64,000 nt of DNA from Pseudovibrio exalbescens (GTDB taxonomy: Bacteria > Pseudomonadota > Alphaproteobacteria > Rhizobiales > Stappiaceae), in NCBI RefSeq assembly GCF_028737195.1, contig NZ_JAQZAJ010000001.1, forward strand, positions 1 to 64,000, written 5' to 3'. This document shows positions 25,223-34,770 of the stretch, in pieces (the first letter of the stretch is position 1; each line of letters opens with the position of its first letter). The position numbers were made by a program, and so were the translations under genes. A model generated the notes under the pieces. It was not told where the DNA came from. It saw only the letters and a program-made list of their open reading frames with translations, and did no database searches.

Positions 25223-25650
25223 GCGCCGATTCCGAGCGCGTCATCGCCATCGCGCGCTCCTGGCTCGGCACGCCGTATCACGATCAGGCCAGCCTTCGGG
25301 GCGTGGGTTGTGACTGCCTCGGCCTCGCCCGGGGCGTCTGGCGCGAGGTGGTGGGGCCAGAGCCGTTCCCGATCCCGCCCTATAGCCGCGACTGGGGCGA
25401 AACCGGGCTGCGCGAGGTTCTGGCGGAAGGCGCGCGCTCCATGATGATCGAGGTGTCGCCCGCCGAGGCCGGTCCCGGCGCGCTGCTCCTGTTCCGGATG
25501 ACGCCCCGCGCCATCGCCAAGCATGTCGGGATCCTGACCGGGCCCGCCACCTTCCTTCACGCCTACGAGCGGCTCGGCGTGATCGAGGAACCGCTCACCC
25601 GATCCTGGCGGCGACGTATCGCCTTCGCTTTCTTGTTCCCGCAACGCTGA
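25219..25650 (+). CDS. NlpC/P60 family peptidase (GTA gp14-like)
   Basis: This 143-residue protein has the papain-like NlpC/P60 pattern: catalytic Cys in VGCDCLGLARG (near residue 31-33) and His in AKHVGILTG (near 101). In gene transfer agents the equivalent enzyme sits in the tail tip and cuts cell-wall peptides during DNA entry. It overlaps DUF2163 by 4 bases and looks intact. Confidence 0.9.
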   Translation: MSADSERVIAIARSWLGTPYHDQASLRGVGCDCLGLARGVWREVVGPEPFPIPPYSRDWGETGLREVLAEGARSMMIEVSPAEAGPGALLLFRMTPRAIAKHVGILTGPATFLHAYERLGVIEEPLTRSWRRRIAFAFLFPQR

Positions 25651-25659
25651 GACCCCGAC

Positions 25660-28600
25660 ATGGCCACCCTCGTTCTCGGTGCCGCTGGCGCCGCCATTGG
25701 CGGTTCGATCGGCGGTGCAATCCTTGGCGTCAGCGCCGCCACAATCGGTGGCTTCATCGGCTCCACCATTGGCTCGGTTGTCGACAGTTGGATCATCTCG
25801 TCTCTGGCGCCGACCCAGCGGATCGAAGGTGCGCGGATGGACAATCTGCGCATCACCTCTGCCACCGAAGGGGCGGCGATCCCGCGGCTCTATGGCCGGA
25901 TGCGGATCGGAGGCAACATCATCTGGGCGACGGCCTTTCGCGAGGAGACAAAGACCACCACACAGGGCGGCGGCAAGGGTGGTGGGGGTGGCGGCAAGGT
26001 CAAGACCACCGAATACTTCTACTATGCCTCGTTCGCCGTTGCGCTCTGCGAGGGGCCGATCACGGGCATTGGCCGCATCTGGGCCGACGGCAAGCTGCTG
26101 GACACCGCCGGGATCACCTGGCGCTGGTATCCGGGCGACGAAGGCCAGACGGCCGATCCGCTTATTTCGGCGAAGATGGGCGTGGACAACACGCCAGCAT
26201 ATCGCGGCATGGCCTATGTGGTCTTCGAGGAACTGCCGCTCGGCAACTACGGCAACCGCCTGCCGCAGCTCTCCTTTGAGGTTTTCCGCCCGCTCGCCGA
26301 TCCCGACACCGCCGACATGGTTGTGGCGCTGGACCGGCTGCAGGCCATGGCGCCTGCGGTCGAGAGCGTCAGTCTCGTCGTGGCCTGGTTCGGCGACGAC
26401 CTGCGCGCGGGATCCTGCAAGGTGCGGCCGGGCGTCGAGGTGTCGGCCAAATCTACCACACCGGTCAGTTGGTCGGTGAACGGCGTGAGCCGCGCCGGTG
26501 CCTTCCTCGTCAGCCGCGACGAGCAGGACCGCCCGGTCTATGGCGGCACGCCCGCCGACTTCGCTGTCGTGCAGGCGATCCAGGAGATGAAGGCGCGTGG
26601 CCTGCGCGTGACCTTCCATCCCTTCATCCTGATGGACGTGCCGCCGGGCAACACCCTGCCGAACCCGTATTCCGACAACGCCGCAGAGACCGGTCAGCCT
26701 GCGTTCCCCTGGCGGGGGCGGATCACCTGTTCGCCAGCGGCAGGGGAACGCAGGTCGCGGCGCTGTTCGGCGCGGCGACGCCTGCAAGCTTCAGCATCTC
26801 GGGTCAGTCGGTTTCGTGGATCGGGCCTGCGAGCGACTGGGGCCTGCGGCGCATGGTGCTGCACTACGCGCATCTCTGCGCGGCGGCGGGCGGGGTCGAT
26901 GCCTTCCTGATCGGCACCGAGATGCCGGGGCTGACGACGATCCGCTCGGGGGCCAGCACCTATCCGGCGGTGCAGGCCTATCGGGATCTGCTCGCCGATG
27001 TCCGCTCGATCCTCGGAGCCGGGACGAAGATCGGCTATGCCGCCGACTGGTCGGAATATTTCGGGCACCAGCCGGGCGACGGCAGCGGCGACGTGTTCTT
27101 CCATCTCGATCCGCTCTGGGCCGATCCGGAGATCGATTTCGTCGGGATCGACAACTACATGCCGCTCTCCGACTGGCGCGACGGGTTCGAGCATGCGGAC
27201 GCGGCGGAGGGCTGGCCCGCAATCTACGACCGGGCCTACCTGCAGGGGAATATCTCGGGCGGCGAGGGCTACGACTGGTTTTACGCCAGCGCGGCAGATC
27301 GGTCGGCGCAGGCCCGGACGCCGATCACCGATGGTGCGGCGGCCAAACCATGGGTCTTCCGCTACAAGGATCTCCGCGCCTGGTGGTCGAACGCGCATTA
27401 CGACCGCCCGGGCGGCGTGGAGAGCGGGACGCCGACGGCATGGGTGCCGCAATCCAAGCCGATCTGGTTCACCGAGCTCGGATGCCCGGCCATCGACCGC
27501 GGCACGAACCAACCCAACGTCTTCTTCGACCCGAAATCCTCCGAGAGTTTCACGCCGCATTTCTCGCGCGGCTGGCGGGACGACGCGATCCAGCGGGCTT
27601 ATCTTGAGGCGACCTATCTCTGGTGGGGCGATGCCGCGAACAACCCGCTGTCCTCGGTCTACGGCGGCCGCATGGTGCATGTGCCGGAATGCGCCGCCTG
27701 GACATGGGACGCGCGGCCCTATCCGTTCTTTCCGGCGCTGACCGATGTTTGGACCGACGGCGCGAATTGGCGGCTGGGCCACTGGCTGACGGGGCGGCTG
27801 GGCGCGGTGTCCCTCGCCGCACTCGTCCGACACCTCTGTCTGCGCGCCGGGCTGCCCGAGGCGCGGATCGATGTCTCCGGCCTCTGGGGCGCGGTCGAGG
27901 GCTACGCCATCGGCGCACTCGAGTCCCCGCGTGCGTCCATCACCACACTCGCGCGGCATTTCGGCTTCGATGCTGTGGAGACCGAGGGCGTGATCCGCTT
28001 CATCATGCGCGGTCGGGCCTCCGTCGCCACCCTCGCGCCAGACGATCTGGTGGCGGCCCGCGAGGCCGACGTGCTGGAACTTACCCGCGGCCAGGAGACC
28101 GAGCTGCCGCAGGCGCTGAAATGGCAGGTGGCGCGGGCGGATGAGGACTACGACGCCGCCCTCGTTGAGGCGCGCAGGATCACGGTGGATACGACGCGGA
28201 TTGCCTCGGAGAGCTTTCCGATGGCGGTCCCGCCCGAGGAAGCCGAACGGCGCTGCCGCCGCGCGCTGATGCAAGCCTGGACCGGGCGCGAGACAACTGC
28301 ATTCCGCCTGCCGCCCTCGCGGCTGGCATTGGATCCAGCAGACGTCGTGACGCTGGCACATGACGGGAGGCACATTCCGCTGCGGTTCGTCTCCATCGCC
28401 GACGCAGAGGCACGCGGGATCGAAGCGGTCCGCCAGGATCGCGAGGCCCACGACCTGCCGCCTGGATCGCCACGGCCCTCATCGCTTTCGCAAACCGTGG
28501 TGTTCGGCGCACCCGAGGTGGCGCTGCTGGACCTGCCGCAACTGACAGAGGATCAACCCGCGCATCGGCCCTTCGCCGCAGCGCACGCCGTTCCCTGGCC

Positions 28601-29290
28601 GGGCGAGATGGCGGTGTTCCGCAGTCCCTCTACCGATGGCTTCGAGCTGCTGACGACATTTGGCGTCCGTGCTCGGATCGGTACGCTGGTCTCGGATTTC
28701 TTCGCGGGCCCGACTTCGCGCTTCGATCTTGGCAATGCGCTGGTGATCGATCTGCACTCTGGCGCACTGGAAAGCGTTACCGACCTGACGCTGTTCGGCG
28801 GGGCCAATGCGCTGGCCATCGAGAGCGCACCCGGCACGTGGGAAATCGTGCAGGCCGGCGTGGCAGACCTGATTGCGCCGGGCCGTTATCGAATGATGCG
28901 CCTGCTTCGTGGCCAGCGCGGCACGGAAACGGCCATGGCTAATCCGGCTCTTGCAGGCGCTCGAGTGGTAGTGCTCGACGAGGCCCTTGCGTCCCTCCCG
29001 ATCGCCGAGGCCGATCTCGGGCTACCGTGGAACTGGCGCATCGGTCCTGCAAGCCGGTCTGTCAGCGACGAGACATATGTCGCGGCCTCCTTCAACCCGG
29101 TTGGCGTGGGTCTGCGGCCGTTTTCAGTCGCCCATGTCGAGCAGCCATGGCGCAAACCACGTGCGACGGGCGATCTGACCATCCGCTGGACGCGCCGCTC
29201 GGCCCTGGCGGCACGCTCGACATCCGCATCTACCAGCTCTCCGCTCTCGTCGGGCGGGGCGCACCAAGAACCGTCACCCTCACGTTCTGA
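25660..29290 (+). pseudogene. Baseplate megatron/host-specificity protein (GTA gp15-like), frameshifted twice
   Basis: The gene begins MATLVLGAAGAAIGGSIGGA with a glycine-rich hydrophobic region, includes the glycosidase-like TIM barrel (VDAFLIGTEMPGLTTI, later PIWFTELGCPAIDRGTNQPN) and ends TLDIRIYQLSALVGRGAPRT at stop 29288-29290. The first frame is lost between about 26738 and 26750, within a 14-base inverted repeat. A second break near 29190-29200 removes roughly 40 codons, so the frame runs on into the next gene. Intact homologues are about 1,250 to 1,300 residues. It would form the receptor-binding hub of the tail tip. Confidence 0.85.
26698..26754. repeat. Inverted repeat with 14-base perfect arms at the frame break
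   Basis: Arms 26698-26711 and 26741-26754 are perfectly complementary, with a 29-base loop. The megatron frame is lost inside or beside the right arm. Confidence 0.8.
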
Positions 29291-29300
29291 AAGCCATCCC

Positions 29301-30377
29301 ATGTCCGACGCCACGACCAATCTCCTGCTGCCCTACATCCTCGCGGCGCAGGCCCAAAAGCACGTCACCCACAACGAGGCGCTGCGGGTCCTCGACGGGC
29401 TCGTGCAGCTCTCCGTCCTAGACCGGGACCTGACCACGCCGCCCGCCAGCCCCGCAGATGGCGAACGCTACATCGTCGGCTCTGGCGCGACGGGCGATTG
29501 GGCGGGCTGGGACCTGAACGTCGCGCTCTGGACGGACGGGGCATGGCTACGTTTGCCGCCGCGAACCGGCTGGCGGGCATGGGTCGAGGACGAAGGCATG
29601 CTGCTGGTCTACGATGGGTCCGGCTGGGTCGGGACAACCCCGGCATCGCTGCAGAACCTTGCGTTGCTTGGGGTCGGCACTACGGCGGACGCGTCGAATC
29701 CGTTCTCGGCCAAGCTGAACGCCGCGCTCTGGACGGCGAAGACCGTGGCCGAGGGCGGCACCGGCGATCTGTTCTACACCATGAATAAGGAGTCGTTCGG
29801 CGACGATCTCGGCCTGACCCTGCAGACCGGCTTCGTGACCAAGGCGCTGATTGGCCTCTTCGGCTCCGACCGCTTGCGTCTTGCGGTCTCGGCCGACGGC
29901 AGCACCTTCTTCGACGGGCTCAGCGTCGACAACGCGAACGGCATCGTCGATCAGCCGCAATTGCCGCGCTTCAAGGCGTACACCAACTACGACAACTATG
30001 TCGGCGTCGGGAGCTGGACGAAGATCGGCCTCAACAACACCGACTATAACGATCAGGGTGCCTTTGATGCCGGGACCAACCTGTTCACAGCGCCCGTGGA
30101 CGGCACCTACCTCTTCGGCGCGACGCTGCTCTACAAGGTCAATTCCAGCACGGCGGCTCGGATGCGCGGGCGGCTCGTACTGAACGGCGCCACCGAAATC
30201 CGGGGCTCCTATGGTGAAATCAGCAGCGCGCATGTCTCGGAGGCCACGGTTCTACGGCTGCAGACGATGGTGCCGCTGACGGCGGGCGATAAGGTTGAGC
30301 TCCAGGGTTATTTTCGCGCACAGGATGGGTATTTCGCGTCGGAACACACATCATTCTGGGGAGCGAAAGTAGGCTAG
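29301..30377 (+). CDS. DUF2793 tail fibre with C1q-like tip
   Basis: This 358-residue protein starts at ATG 29301 with NLLLPYILAAQAQKHVTHNE, the DUF2793 signature of GTA-like tail fibres. From about residue 225 the C-terminus (LPRFKAYTNY, then GTNLFTAPVDGTYLFGATLL and TSFWGAKVG) has the jelly-roll pattern of C1q/TNF-like domains. Such a tip would bind a cell-surface receptor as a trimer. The reading frame is open upstream only because of the defect in the preceding gene. It is the last phage gene. Confidence 0.82.
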   Translation: MSDATTNLLLPYILAAQAQKHVTHNEALRVLDGLVQLSVLDRDLTTPPASPADGERYIVGSGATGDWAGWDLNVALWTDGAWLRLPPRTGWRAWVEDEGMLLVYDGSGWVGTTPASLQNLALLGVGTTADASNPFSAKLNAALWTAKTVAEGGTGDLFYTMNKESFGDDLGLTLQTGFVTKALIGLFGSDRLRLAVSADGSTFFDGLSVDNANGIVDQPQLPRFKAYTNYDNYVGVGSWTKIGLNNTDYNDQGAFDAGTNLFTAPVDGTYLFGATLLYKVNSSTAARMRGRLVLNGATEIRGSYGEISSAHVSEATVLRLQTMVPLTAGDKVELQGYFRAQDGYFASEHTSFWGAKVG

Positions 30378-30455
30378 GCGAAGGTTTGAGAAGACCGTCG
30401 CCGGAAAAGCCGTTGTCAGCCTTTTACATAAGGTTGCGTGCATAAAAGTGATTAG

Positions 30456-30474
30456 TATACTAGAAACTAGTGTA
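30456..30474. promoter_or_regulatory. Palindromic operator candidate upstream of the oxidoreductase
   Basis: TATACTAGAAACTAGTGTA is an imperfect inverted repeat with a perfect ACTAG/CTAGT core, 70 bases before the TTG start. The half-site ATACTAGA also occurs at 34689-34696, within the N-terminal codons of the MarR-family gene. This hints at shared MarR control, as inference only. Confidence 0.4.
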
Positions 30475-30544
30475 AAGTCCGTAGAGGGCAGCGGGTCTTT
30501 TGGGGCCAGGCGCAACTTTGCGGCGTTTAATGGGGTGATCAATC

Positions 30545-32701
30545 TTGGAGACCAAACGCGCACTTTGCTCCTCCTGTGACATCTACTGTCAGGTCGCGGT
30601 CGATGTGGAAGATGGTTCTGTCAAGCGGGTGCGCGCAACTGACCCGCGACCGCTCAAGGCCAACATCTGTATGAAGGGCGTGCACGCTCCCGCCGGTTTT
30701 CGCCATCCCGACCGGGTCTTGCATCCCTTGCGGCGGGTGGGCGCGCGTGGGTCTGGTCAATGGGAGCAGGTCACTTGGGACGCGGCGATGGACGACATCG
30801 CCGAGCGCCTCAAAGCCATAATCGACCATTATGGGCCCGAGGCGTTGGCCGTGTCCACCAGCCAATGGAACACCCAAACAGAAAGTGGCGCGGGACGCCG
30901 GTTCATGAACCTTTTGGGCACGCCCAATTGGATCTCAGGCGTGGCGTTGTGCGCAGGGAACACAGCCGCAATCAATCGCATGGTCTATGGCTGGTTTCCC
31001 TATCCGGACTATCCCAATACGCGCTGTATCGCATTGTTCGGGCATAATCCGCGCCAGCATTCCTGGACACCGGTTTACAACGCGATCCGGCGCGCGCAGC
31101 AAAAGGGGGCCAAGCTGATTGTGCTGGACCCCAGGCGATCCGAAAACGCCGAAGCCGCAGATATCTGGCTGCCCCTGCGCGCCGGGACAGACGCCGCGAT
31201 GGCCTTTGGTTGGCTGAAGGTCATTCTGGACGAAGGTCTGTATGATCAGGATTTTGTTCGGACCTGGACAGTGGGTTTTGAGGCGTTCCGCGACCGGGTC
31301 GACACGTTTCCCTTGGACCGGGTTGCCGAGATCACCGGGGTGGAGGCAGAGCGCATCGCAGAGGCGGCGCGGATGTTTGCCACCAACACACCCGGTGTCA
31401 TCCCTTGGACACCAATCACGGATCAACAGCGCAACTCCACCTCGGCCATTCGTCTGCACTGCGCGCTGCGCGCGCTGACGGGATCGCTCGACGTCCCCGG
31501 CGGCGAGGTCTTACACGGGTTTCACCCGCAGATCATCTCGGAAAGCGCGTTGGAACTGCATGAGGCACTGTCGCCCGAACAGAAAGCCAAACAGCTTGGG
31601 TCGCTCACCCATCCGGCCTTTACCTACCGGGGCACTGAGGCTTTGCGAGGGCCGACCAAACGTGTCTGGGGTCATGAATATGCGAACCTCGTGTCGGGCA
31701 GCTATATGGCCAACCCCACCGCTGTGTTTCGTGCGATGGAGGAAGGCGACCCGTATCCGGTCAAGGCGTTCATTACGCTGGGCAACAACACATTGATGAG
31801 CTTTGCCAACATGTCTCGGATCGCGCGGGCGCTGCAGAACCAAGACCTAATCGTCGCCGTAGAGCATATGAAAACACCGACAGCCGCGCTTGCTGACTAT
31901 ATTCTGCCGGGCGATGCCTGGACCGAACGTTCCTGCCTGTCAGATGGGTTTGGGTGGACCGCCATTCAGCGCCCAAGCCAAAAGTCGGTCGAGCCACCGG
32001 GCGAATGCCGATCGGTCTATGACTTCTGGCGCGAACTCGCGGTGCGGTTCGGGTTTGAGGCGCAGTTCCCATGGGCAACGAACGAAGCGATGCTGGATCA
32101 TCGGGTTGCCGGCCTTGGCATGTCATTTGACGAATTTGCCGAGCAGCACGCCTACCACATGGCGCCGCCACAATTCCGAAAATACGAGACAACAGGGTTT
32201 GCCACACCATCGGGCAAGGTCGAACTGTGGTCGAGCGTGCTCGAGGATTTGGGCTTTGACCCGTTGCCCTATTGGCGCGATCCCCCGGCCCGACCGCAGG
32301 GATATCCACTGGACTTGTTTTTCGGGATGCGGGACGATCCCTTTTTCCAAACTGGGCATCGGCATGTGGCCGCCTTGCGTGAACGCGTGCCAGAGCCGCA
32401 AGCCTTTGTGACACCAGAAGATGCCGCAAAAGCGGGGTTGGACGCGGGCGACTGGGCCTATGTTGAAACGCCAGAGGGCCGCGTGCGGTTGCAAATCGCG
32501 CTGCGCGATGACTTGCCAAATGGGTTGGTACGGGTGCCCCATGGCTGGTGGAAGCCAGAGCGCCTTCCAACGGACGCTCTCAGTGGCGCCTGGGATCATG
32601 CGGATGCGCAGATCTGTCCCGACGATGAAGACAACCTCGACCAAGAACAAGGCATCCCGCATCTGAAGGGGTTGCCATGTCGATTGAAGAAAGCCGAGTA
32701 G
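30545..32701 (+). CDS. Molybdopterin-dependent oxidoreductase (DMSO reductase family)
   Basis: This 718-residue catalytic subunit has an N-terminal 4Fe-4S motif (Cys8, 11, 15 and 42), a bis-MGD domain with LFGHNPRQHSWTP and LIVLDPRRSE, and the C-terminal cap with VPHGWWKPERLP. A Cys in ALCAGNTAA is the likely molybdenum ligand, as in formate dehydrogenase or thiosulfate/polysulfide-type members. It has no twin-arginine signal, so it acts in the cytoplasm. An in-frame TGA at 30536 forces the start after it; I use TTG 30545, which leaves the Cys cluster intact. No electron-transfer subunit is adjacent. Substrate unknown. Confidence 0.85.
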   Translation: METKRALCSSCDIYCQVAVDVEDGSVKRVRATDPRPLKANICMKGVHAPAGFRHPDRVLHPLRRVGARGSGQWEQVTWDAAMDDIAERLKAIIDHYGPEALAVSTSQWNTQTESGAGRRFMNLLGTPNWISGVALCAGNTAAINRMVYGWFPYPDYPNTRCIALFGHNPRQHSWTPVYNAIRRAQQKGAKLIVLDPRRSENAEAADIWLPLRAGTDAAMAFGWLKVILDEGLYDQDFVRTWTVGFEAFRDRVDTFPLDRVAEITGVEAERIAEAARMFATNTPGVIPWTPITDQQRNSTSAIRLHCALRALTGSLDVPGGEVLHGFHPQIISESALELHEALSPEQKAKQLGSLTHPAFTYRGTEALRGPTKRVWGHEYANLVSGSYMANPTAVFRAMEEGDPYPVKAFITLGNNTLMSFANMSRIARALQNQDLIVAVEHMKTPTAALADYILPGDAWTERSCLSDGFGWTAIQRPSQKSVEPPGECRSVYDFWRELAVRFGFEAQFPWATNEAMLDHRVAGLGMSFDEFAEQHAYHMAPPQFRKYETTGFATPSGKVELWSSVLEDLGFDPLPYWRDPPARPQGYPLDLFFGMRDDPFFQTGHRHVAALRERVPEPQAFVTPEDAAKAGLDAGDWAYVETPEGRVRLQIALRDDLPNGLVRVPHGWWKPERLPTDALSGAWDHADAQICPDDEDNLDQEQGIPHLKGLPCRLKKAE

Positions 32702-32705
32702 CAAC

Positions 32706-33389
32706 ATGCCAGTGACACATGCAGATCTGCACCATGCCATCATAAACACCATCATCGAAAGGGGGTGGGCACCCTCGATAGATGAGTTGTCGACGCTGCT
32801 CGATGCCGACCGACAAGCCGTCGTCGTCGGGCTTCGCGCCCTGCAAGATTACCATGGTGTTGTCCTGCATCCCCACAACGACGAGGTATGGGTCGCACAC
32901 CCATTCTCCACGGTTCCGACAGGTTTTCTGGTTCGCGCAAGGGGCAAGGAATGGTGGGGGAATTGTGCATGGTGCTCGCTCGGAGCGGCCGCACTGACCG
33001 GTCCGGACGTGACGATCACAACTGTACCGGGATTTGATCGGTCACAAGTTTCCCTGCGGATCGAAGGCAATACTCTGTTGGACACCAACTATGTCGTCCA
33101 CTTTCCAACCCCGATGGTGCGGGCATGGGACAATGTGGTGTCGACATGCACGATGATGCTGCTTTTCGATGACGAACCCGCTGTCGACACGTGGTGCGCA
33201 AAGCACGGGAAACAGAAAGGCGACGTTCGACCGATCAACCAGATCTGGGAGTTTGCCCGCGAATGGTACGGACGGCACAACGACCCTGACTGGAAGAAGT
33301 GGACCCCCACAGAGGCTGCGGACATCTTTGCCCGCCATGGATTGGATGGTCCGATCTGGGAGCTTCCCCTGGAAGGCGAGCGGTTTTAG
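32706..33389 (+). CDS. MerB-like (alkylmercury lyase fold) protein
   Basis: This 227-residue protein resembles MerB: an N-terminal winged-helix-like domain, then GNCAWCSLGAAAL (84-96) and VVSTCTMMLLF (144-154). MerB uses Cys96, Asp99 and Cys159. Here Cys90 and Cys148 correspond to the two cysteines, but the Asp position is Gly93, so canonical carbon-mercury bond cleavage is doubtful. It starts 4 bases after the oxidoreductase and is co-transcribed. No merA or mercury regulator is nearby. It could bind another soft metal or sulfur compound; this is inference. Confidence 0.7.
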   Translation: MPVTHADLHHAIINTIIERGWAPSIDELSTLLDADRQAVVVGLRALQDYHGVVLHPHNDEVWVAHPFSTVPTGFLVRARGKEWWGNCAWCSLGAAALTGPDVTITTVPGFDRSQVSLRIEGNTLLDTNYVVHFPTPMVRAWDNVVSTCTMMLLFDDEPAVDTWCAKHGKQKGDVRPINQIWEFAREWYGRHNDPDWKKWTPTEAADIFARHGLDGPIWELPLEGERF

Positions 33390-33399
33390 GCAGACGCCG

Positions 33400-33840
33400 T
33401 CATGTGAGAAGCATTCGCCATTTTTGCACGACAAGAGGCGCTTTTGAGTCCGCGTCGACTGTTTTGATGCTCATCAGCGCAAAACGCTTTCCACTCTTGG
33501 TCGTGATGACCTGATCGGTCGTTGCGATCGCTTGCAGTTTGGTGCCTGGCTTGATGGGTTCGAGTATGCGGATGTTTTCCAGCTCTGCACCGATCAGGGG
33601 GCGATCACCGAGTGGTTTGGCGTCAACCACGAGCCGCATGGTGAGGCTGAGCACCTGCCACCCGCTTGCGACAAGTGTTCCGAAAAAGCTCTCTTGTGCT
33701 GCTTTGGCATCCAGATGCATCGGCTGAGGGTCGTAGAGTTCAGCGAAGGTAACACAATCCTCGAAGGATAGTGTCGCAGTTGCTGTCCAGATCGGCTCTC
33801 CTACGGGGAAATCCTCGGCGGTCGCATTCACCTCAGCCAT
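33400..33840 (-). CDS. MaoC-like hot-dog hydratase domain protein
   Basis: This 146-residue protein has the MaoC hydratase pattern: ELYDPQPMHLD (catalytic Asp and His near residues 36 and 41) and a C-terminal hot-dog strand. MaoC domains hydrate enoyl-CoA thioesters. ATG 33840 overlaps the DUF2000 stop by 8 bases, so it is the last gene of the MarR-DUF2000-MaoC operon. Its 3' end converges with the MerB-like gene, 10 bases away. Substrate unknown. Confidence 0.75.
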   Translation of the reverse strand: MAEVNATAEDFPVGEPIWTATATLSFEDCVTFAELYDPQPMHLDAKAAQESFFGTLVASGWQVLSLTMRLVVDAKPLGDRPLIGAELENIRILEPIKPGTKLQAIATTDQVITTKSGKRFALMSIKTVDADSKAPLVVQKWRMLLT

Positions 33841-34240
33841 GCATCTTTGCTCCTTTTGTGATCTTGTCCACGATCTTCTTGTCGGCGCGCAGGGCGACGC
33901 CGACGGTATTGCTTTCTGAGGCGCCATGCTCGGAGAAAACGGCCCGATTTGCGTCGTCATGCCCAGTGGTAAACATCTCTTCTATGTACACAGCAGTCGG
34001 CACATCTCGATCATTTGCTCGGTTGCGGATGTTTGTGAGGACATTGGCAGCACCAGTCAAAACAATCACTGGCTGGATCGACAGCGCAAGATGGTCGCGT
34101 TGATCAGCATCGGTATACTTCTGCCCAATGATATCTGGATTTGCCCCTGCGATGCCGCTCGCAAGAAATGCAGTCACGTTGAGTTTTTGCCATGTTTGCA
34201 AATCATCACGGACGATAATGGCGATTTTTGTGTCGAACAT
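33833..34240 (-). CDS. DUF2000 family protein
   Basis: This 135-residue protein starts MFDTKIAIIVRDDLQTWQKL and contains ALSIQPVIVLTGAA, matching DUF2000, a small peptidyl-tRNA hydrolase-like fold of unknown role. I chose ATG 34240, with GAAAG upstream; a TTG five codons earlier is possible. It lies between the MarR regulator and the MaoC gene, with short gaps or overlaps. No function can be read from the sequence. Confidence 0.7.
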   Translation of the reverse strand: MFDTKIAIIVRDDLQTWQKLNVTAFLASGIAGANPDIIGQKYTDADQRDHLALSIQPVIVLTGAANVLTNIRNRANDRDVPTAVYIEEMFTTGHDDANRAVFSEHGASESNTVGVALRADKKIVDKITKGAKMHG

Positions 34241-34251
34241 TTGTGTTTCTT

Positions 34252-34740
34252 TCAAAGATTAACTCTGGAGATTTCGGACAGGCTGCCTCTCACGGTTTCT
34301 GCGGAGTCCCCAAGTGCCGCGTCCATCTCTTCATTCAGCTCGTCCATCGCCTGCTGAAGCTGCGGCAACAGGATTGTGCCAGCTTCACCGAGGTGGAGAA
34401 GATAGACCCGACGGTCTTCCGTTGATCGTTCCCGACGCACCAGGTCTAGCTTTTCCAAGCGATCAAGGACGCCGACGATTGTCGCGCTGTCGATCATCAA
34501 GGCTTCGCCGATATCTCTGGATGTGCTCTCGCTGCGCTCAAAGATTGCCTGCAGTACGGCAAACTGGATCGGCGTCACGCCAAAGGGGGCAAGTTTCTCA
34601 CGAGTGTATTTGGCGATGGTTTTCGCCGCGGAGCTCGCGAGGAAGCTTATGCATGTTTGGATCATGTCCATATCATCACTTTGCTTGCATACTAGACATT
34701 TGCCAATTTGCCAGCAAGGTACTATTGGTTCTTTTGACAT
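34252..34740 (-). CDS. MarR family transcriptional regulator
   Basis: This 162-residue protein has the MarR winged helix-turn-helix (STSRDIGEALMIDSATIVGV, about 72-91, then wing RERSTEDRRVYLLHL). From ATG 34740 it carries an unusual N-terminal extension with three cysteines (PCWQIGKCLVC, residues 8-18); a shorter start near 34671 would remove it and leave a normal-sized protein and a roomier promoter. If the long form is real, the cysteines could sense oxidants or metals. It heads the DUF2000-MaoC operon and is divergent from the hydrolase gene. Confidence 0.85.
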   Translation of the reverse strand: MSKEPIVPCWQIGKCLVCKQSDDMDMIQTCISFLASSAAKTIAKYTREKLAPFGVTPIQFAVLQAIFERSESTSRDIGEALMIDSATIVGVLDRLEKLDLVRRERSTEDRRVYLLHLGEAGTILLPQLQQAMDELNEEMDAALGDSAETVRGSLSEISRVNL

Positions 34741-34770
34741 GCAAGACGCCCCTCTCGCGAACCAAGGAAA

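Larger units (their letters stand above)
9222..30377. mobile_element. Decayed siphovirus-type prophage
   Basis: A continuous run of phage genes: methylase fragment, DUF7220, DUF3489, TerS, TerL, gpW-like joiner, portal, protease/capsid, DUF2190, gpFII-like connector, DUF6441, tail terminator, tail tube, chaperones, tape measure, DUF2460, DUF2163, NlpC/P60, megatron and a C1q-tipped fibre. Head genes are lambda-like, while the tail tip resembles gene transfer agent genes 12-15. Early, integration, regulation and lysis genes are absent. At least five structural genes are broken and two cargo segments are inserted. GC is visibly higher than in the host DNA to the right. Confidence 0.9.

Noticed and set aside
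26469-30377. Single 1,302-codon open frame
   Set aside because: It joins parts of the megatron and fibre genes only because of two frame breaks.
9222-30377. A gene transfer agent cluster
   Set aside because: Only the tail-tip genes are GTA-like; the terminase, portal and connectors are lambda-like and there are cargo insertions.
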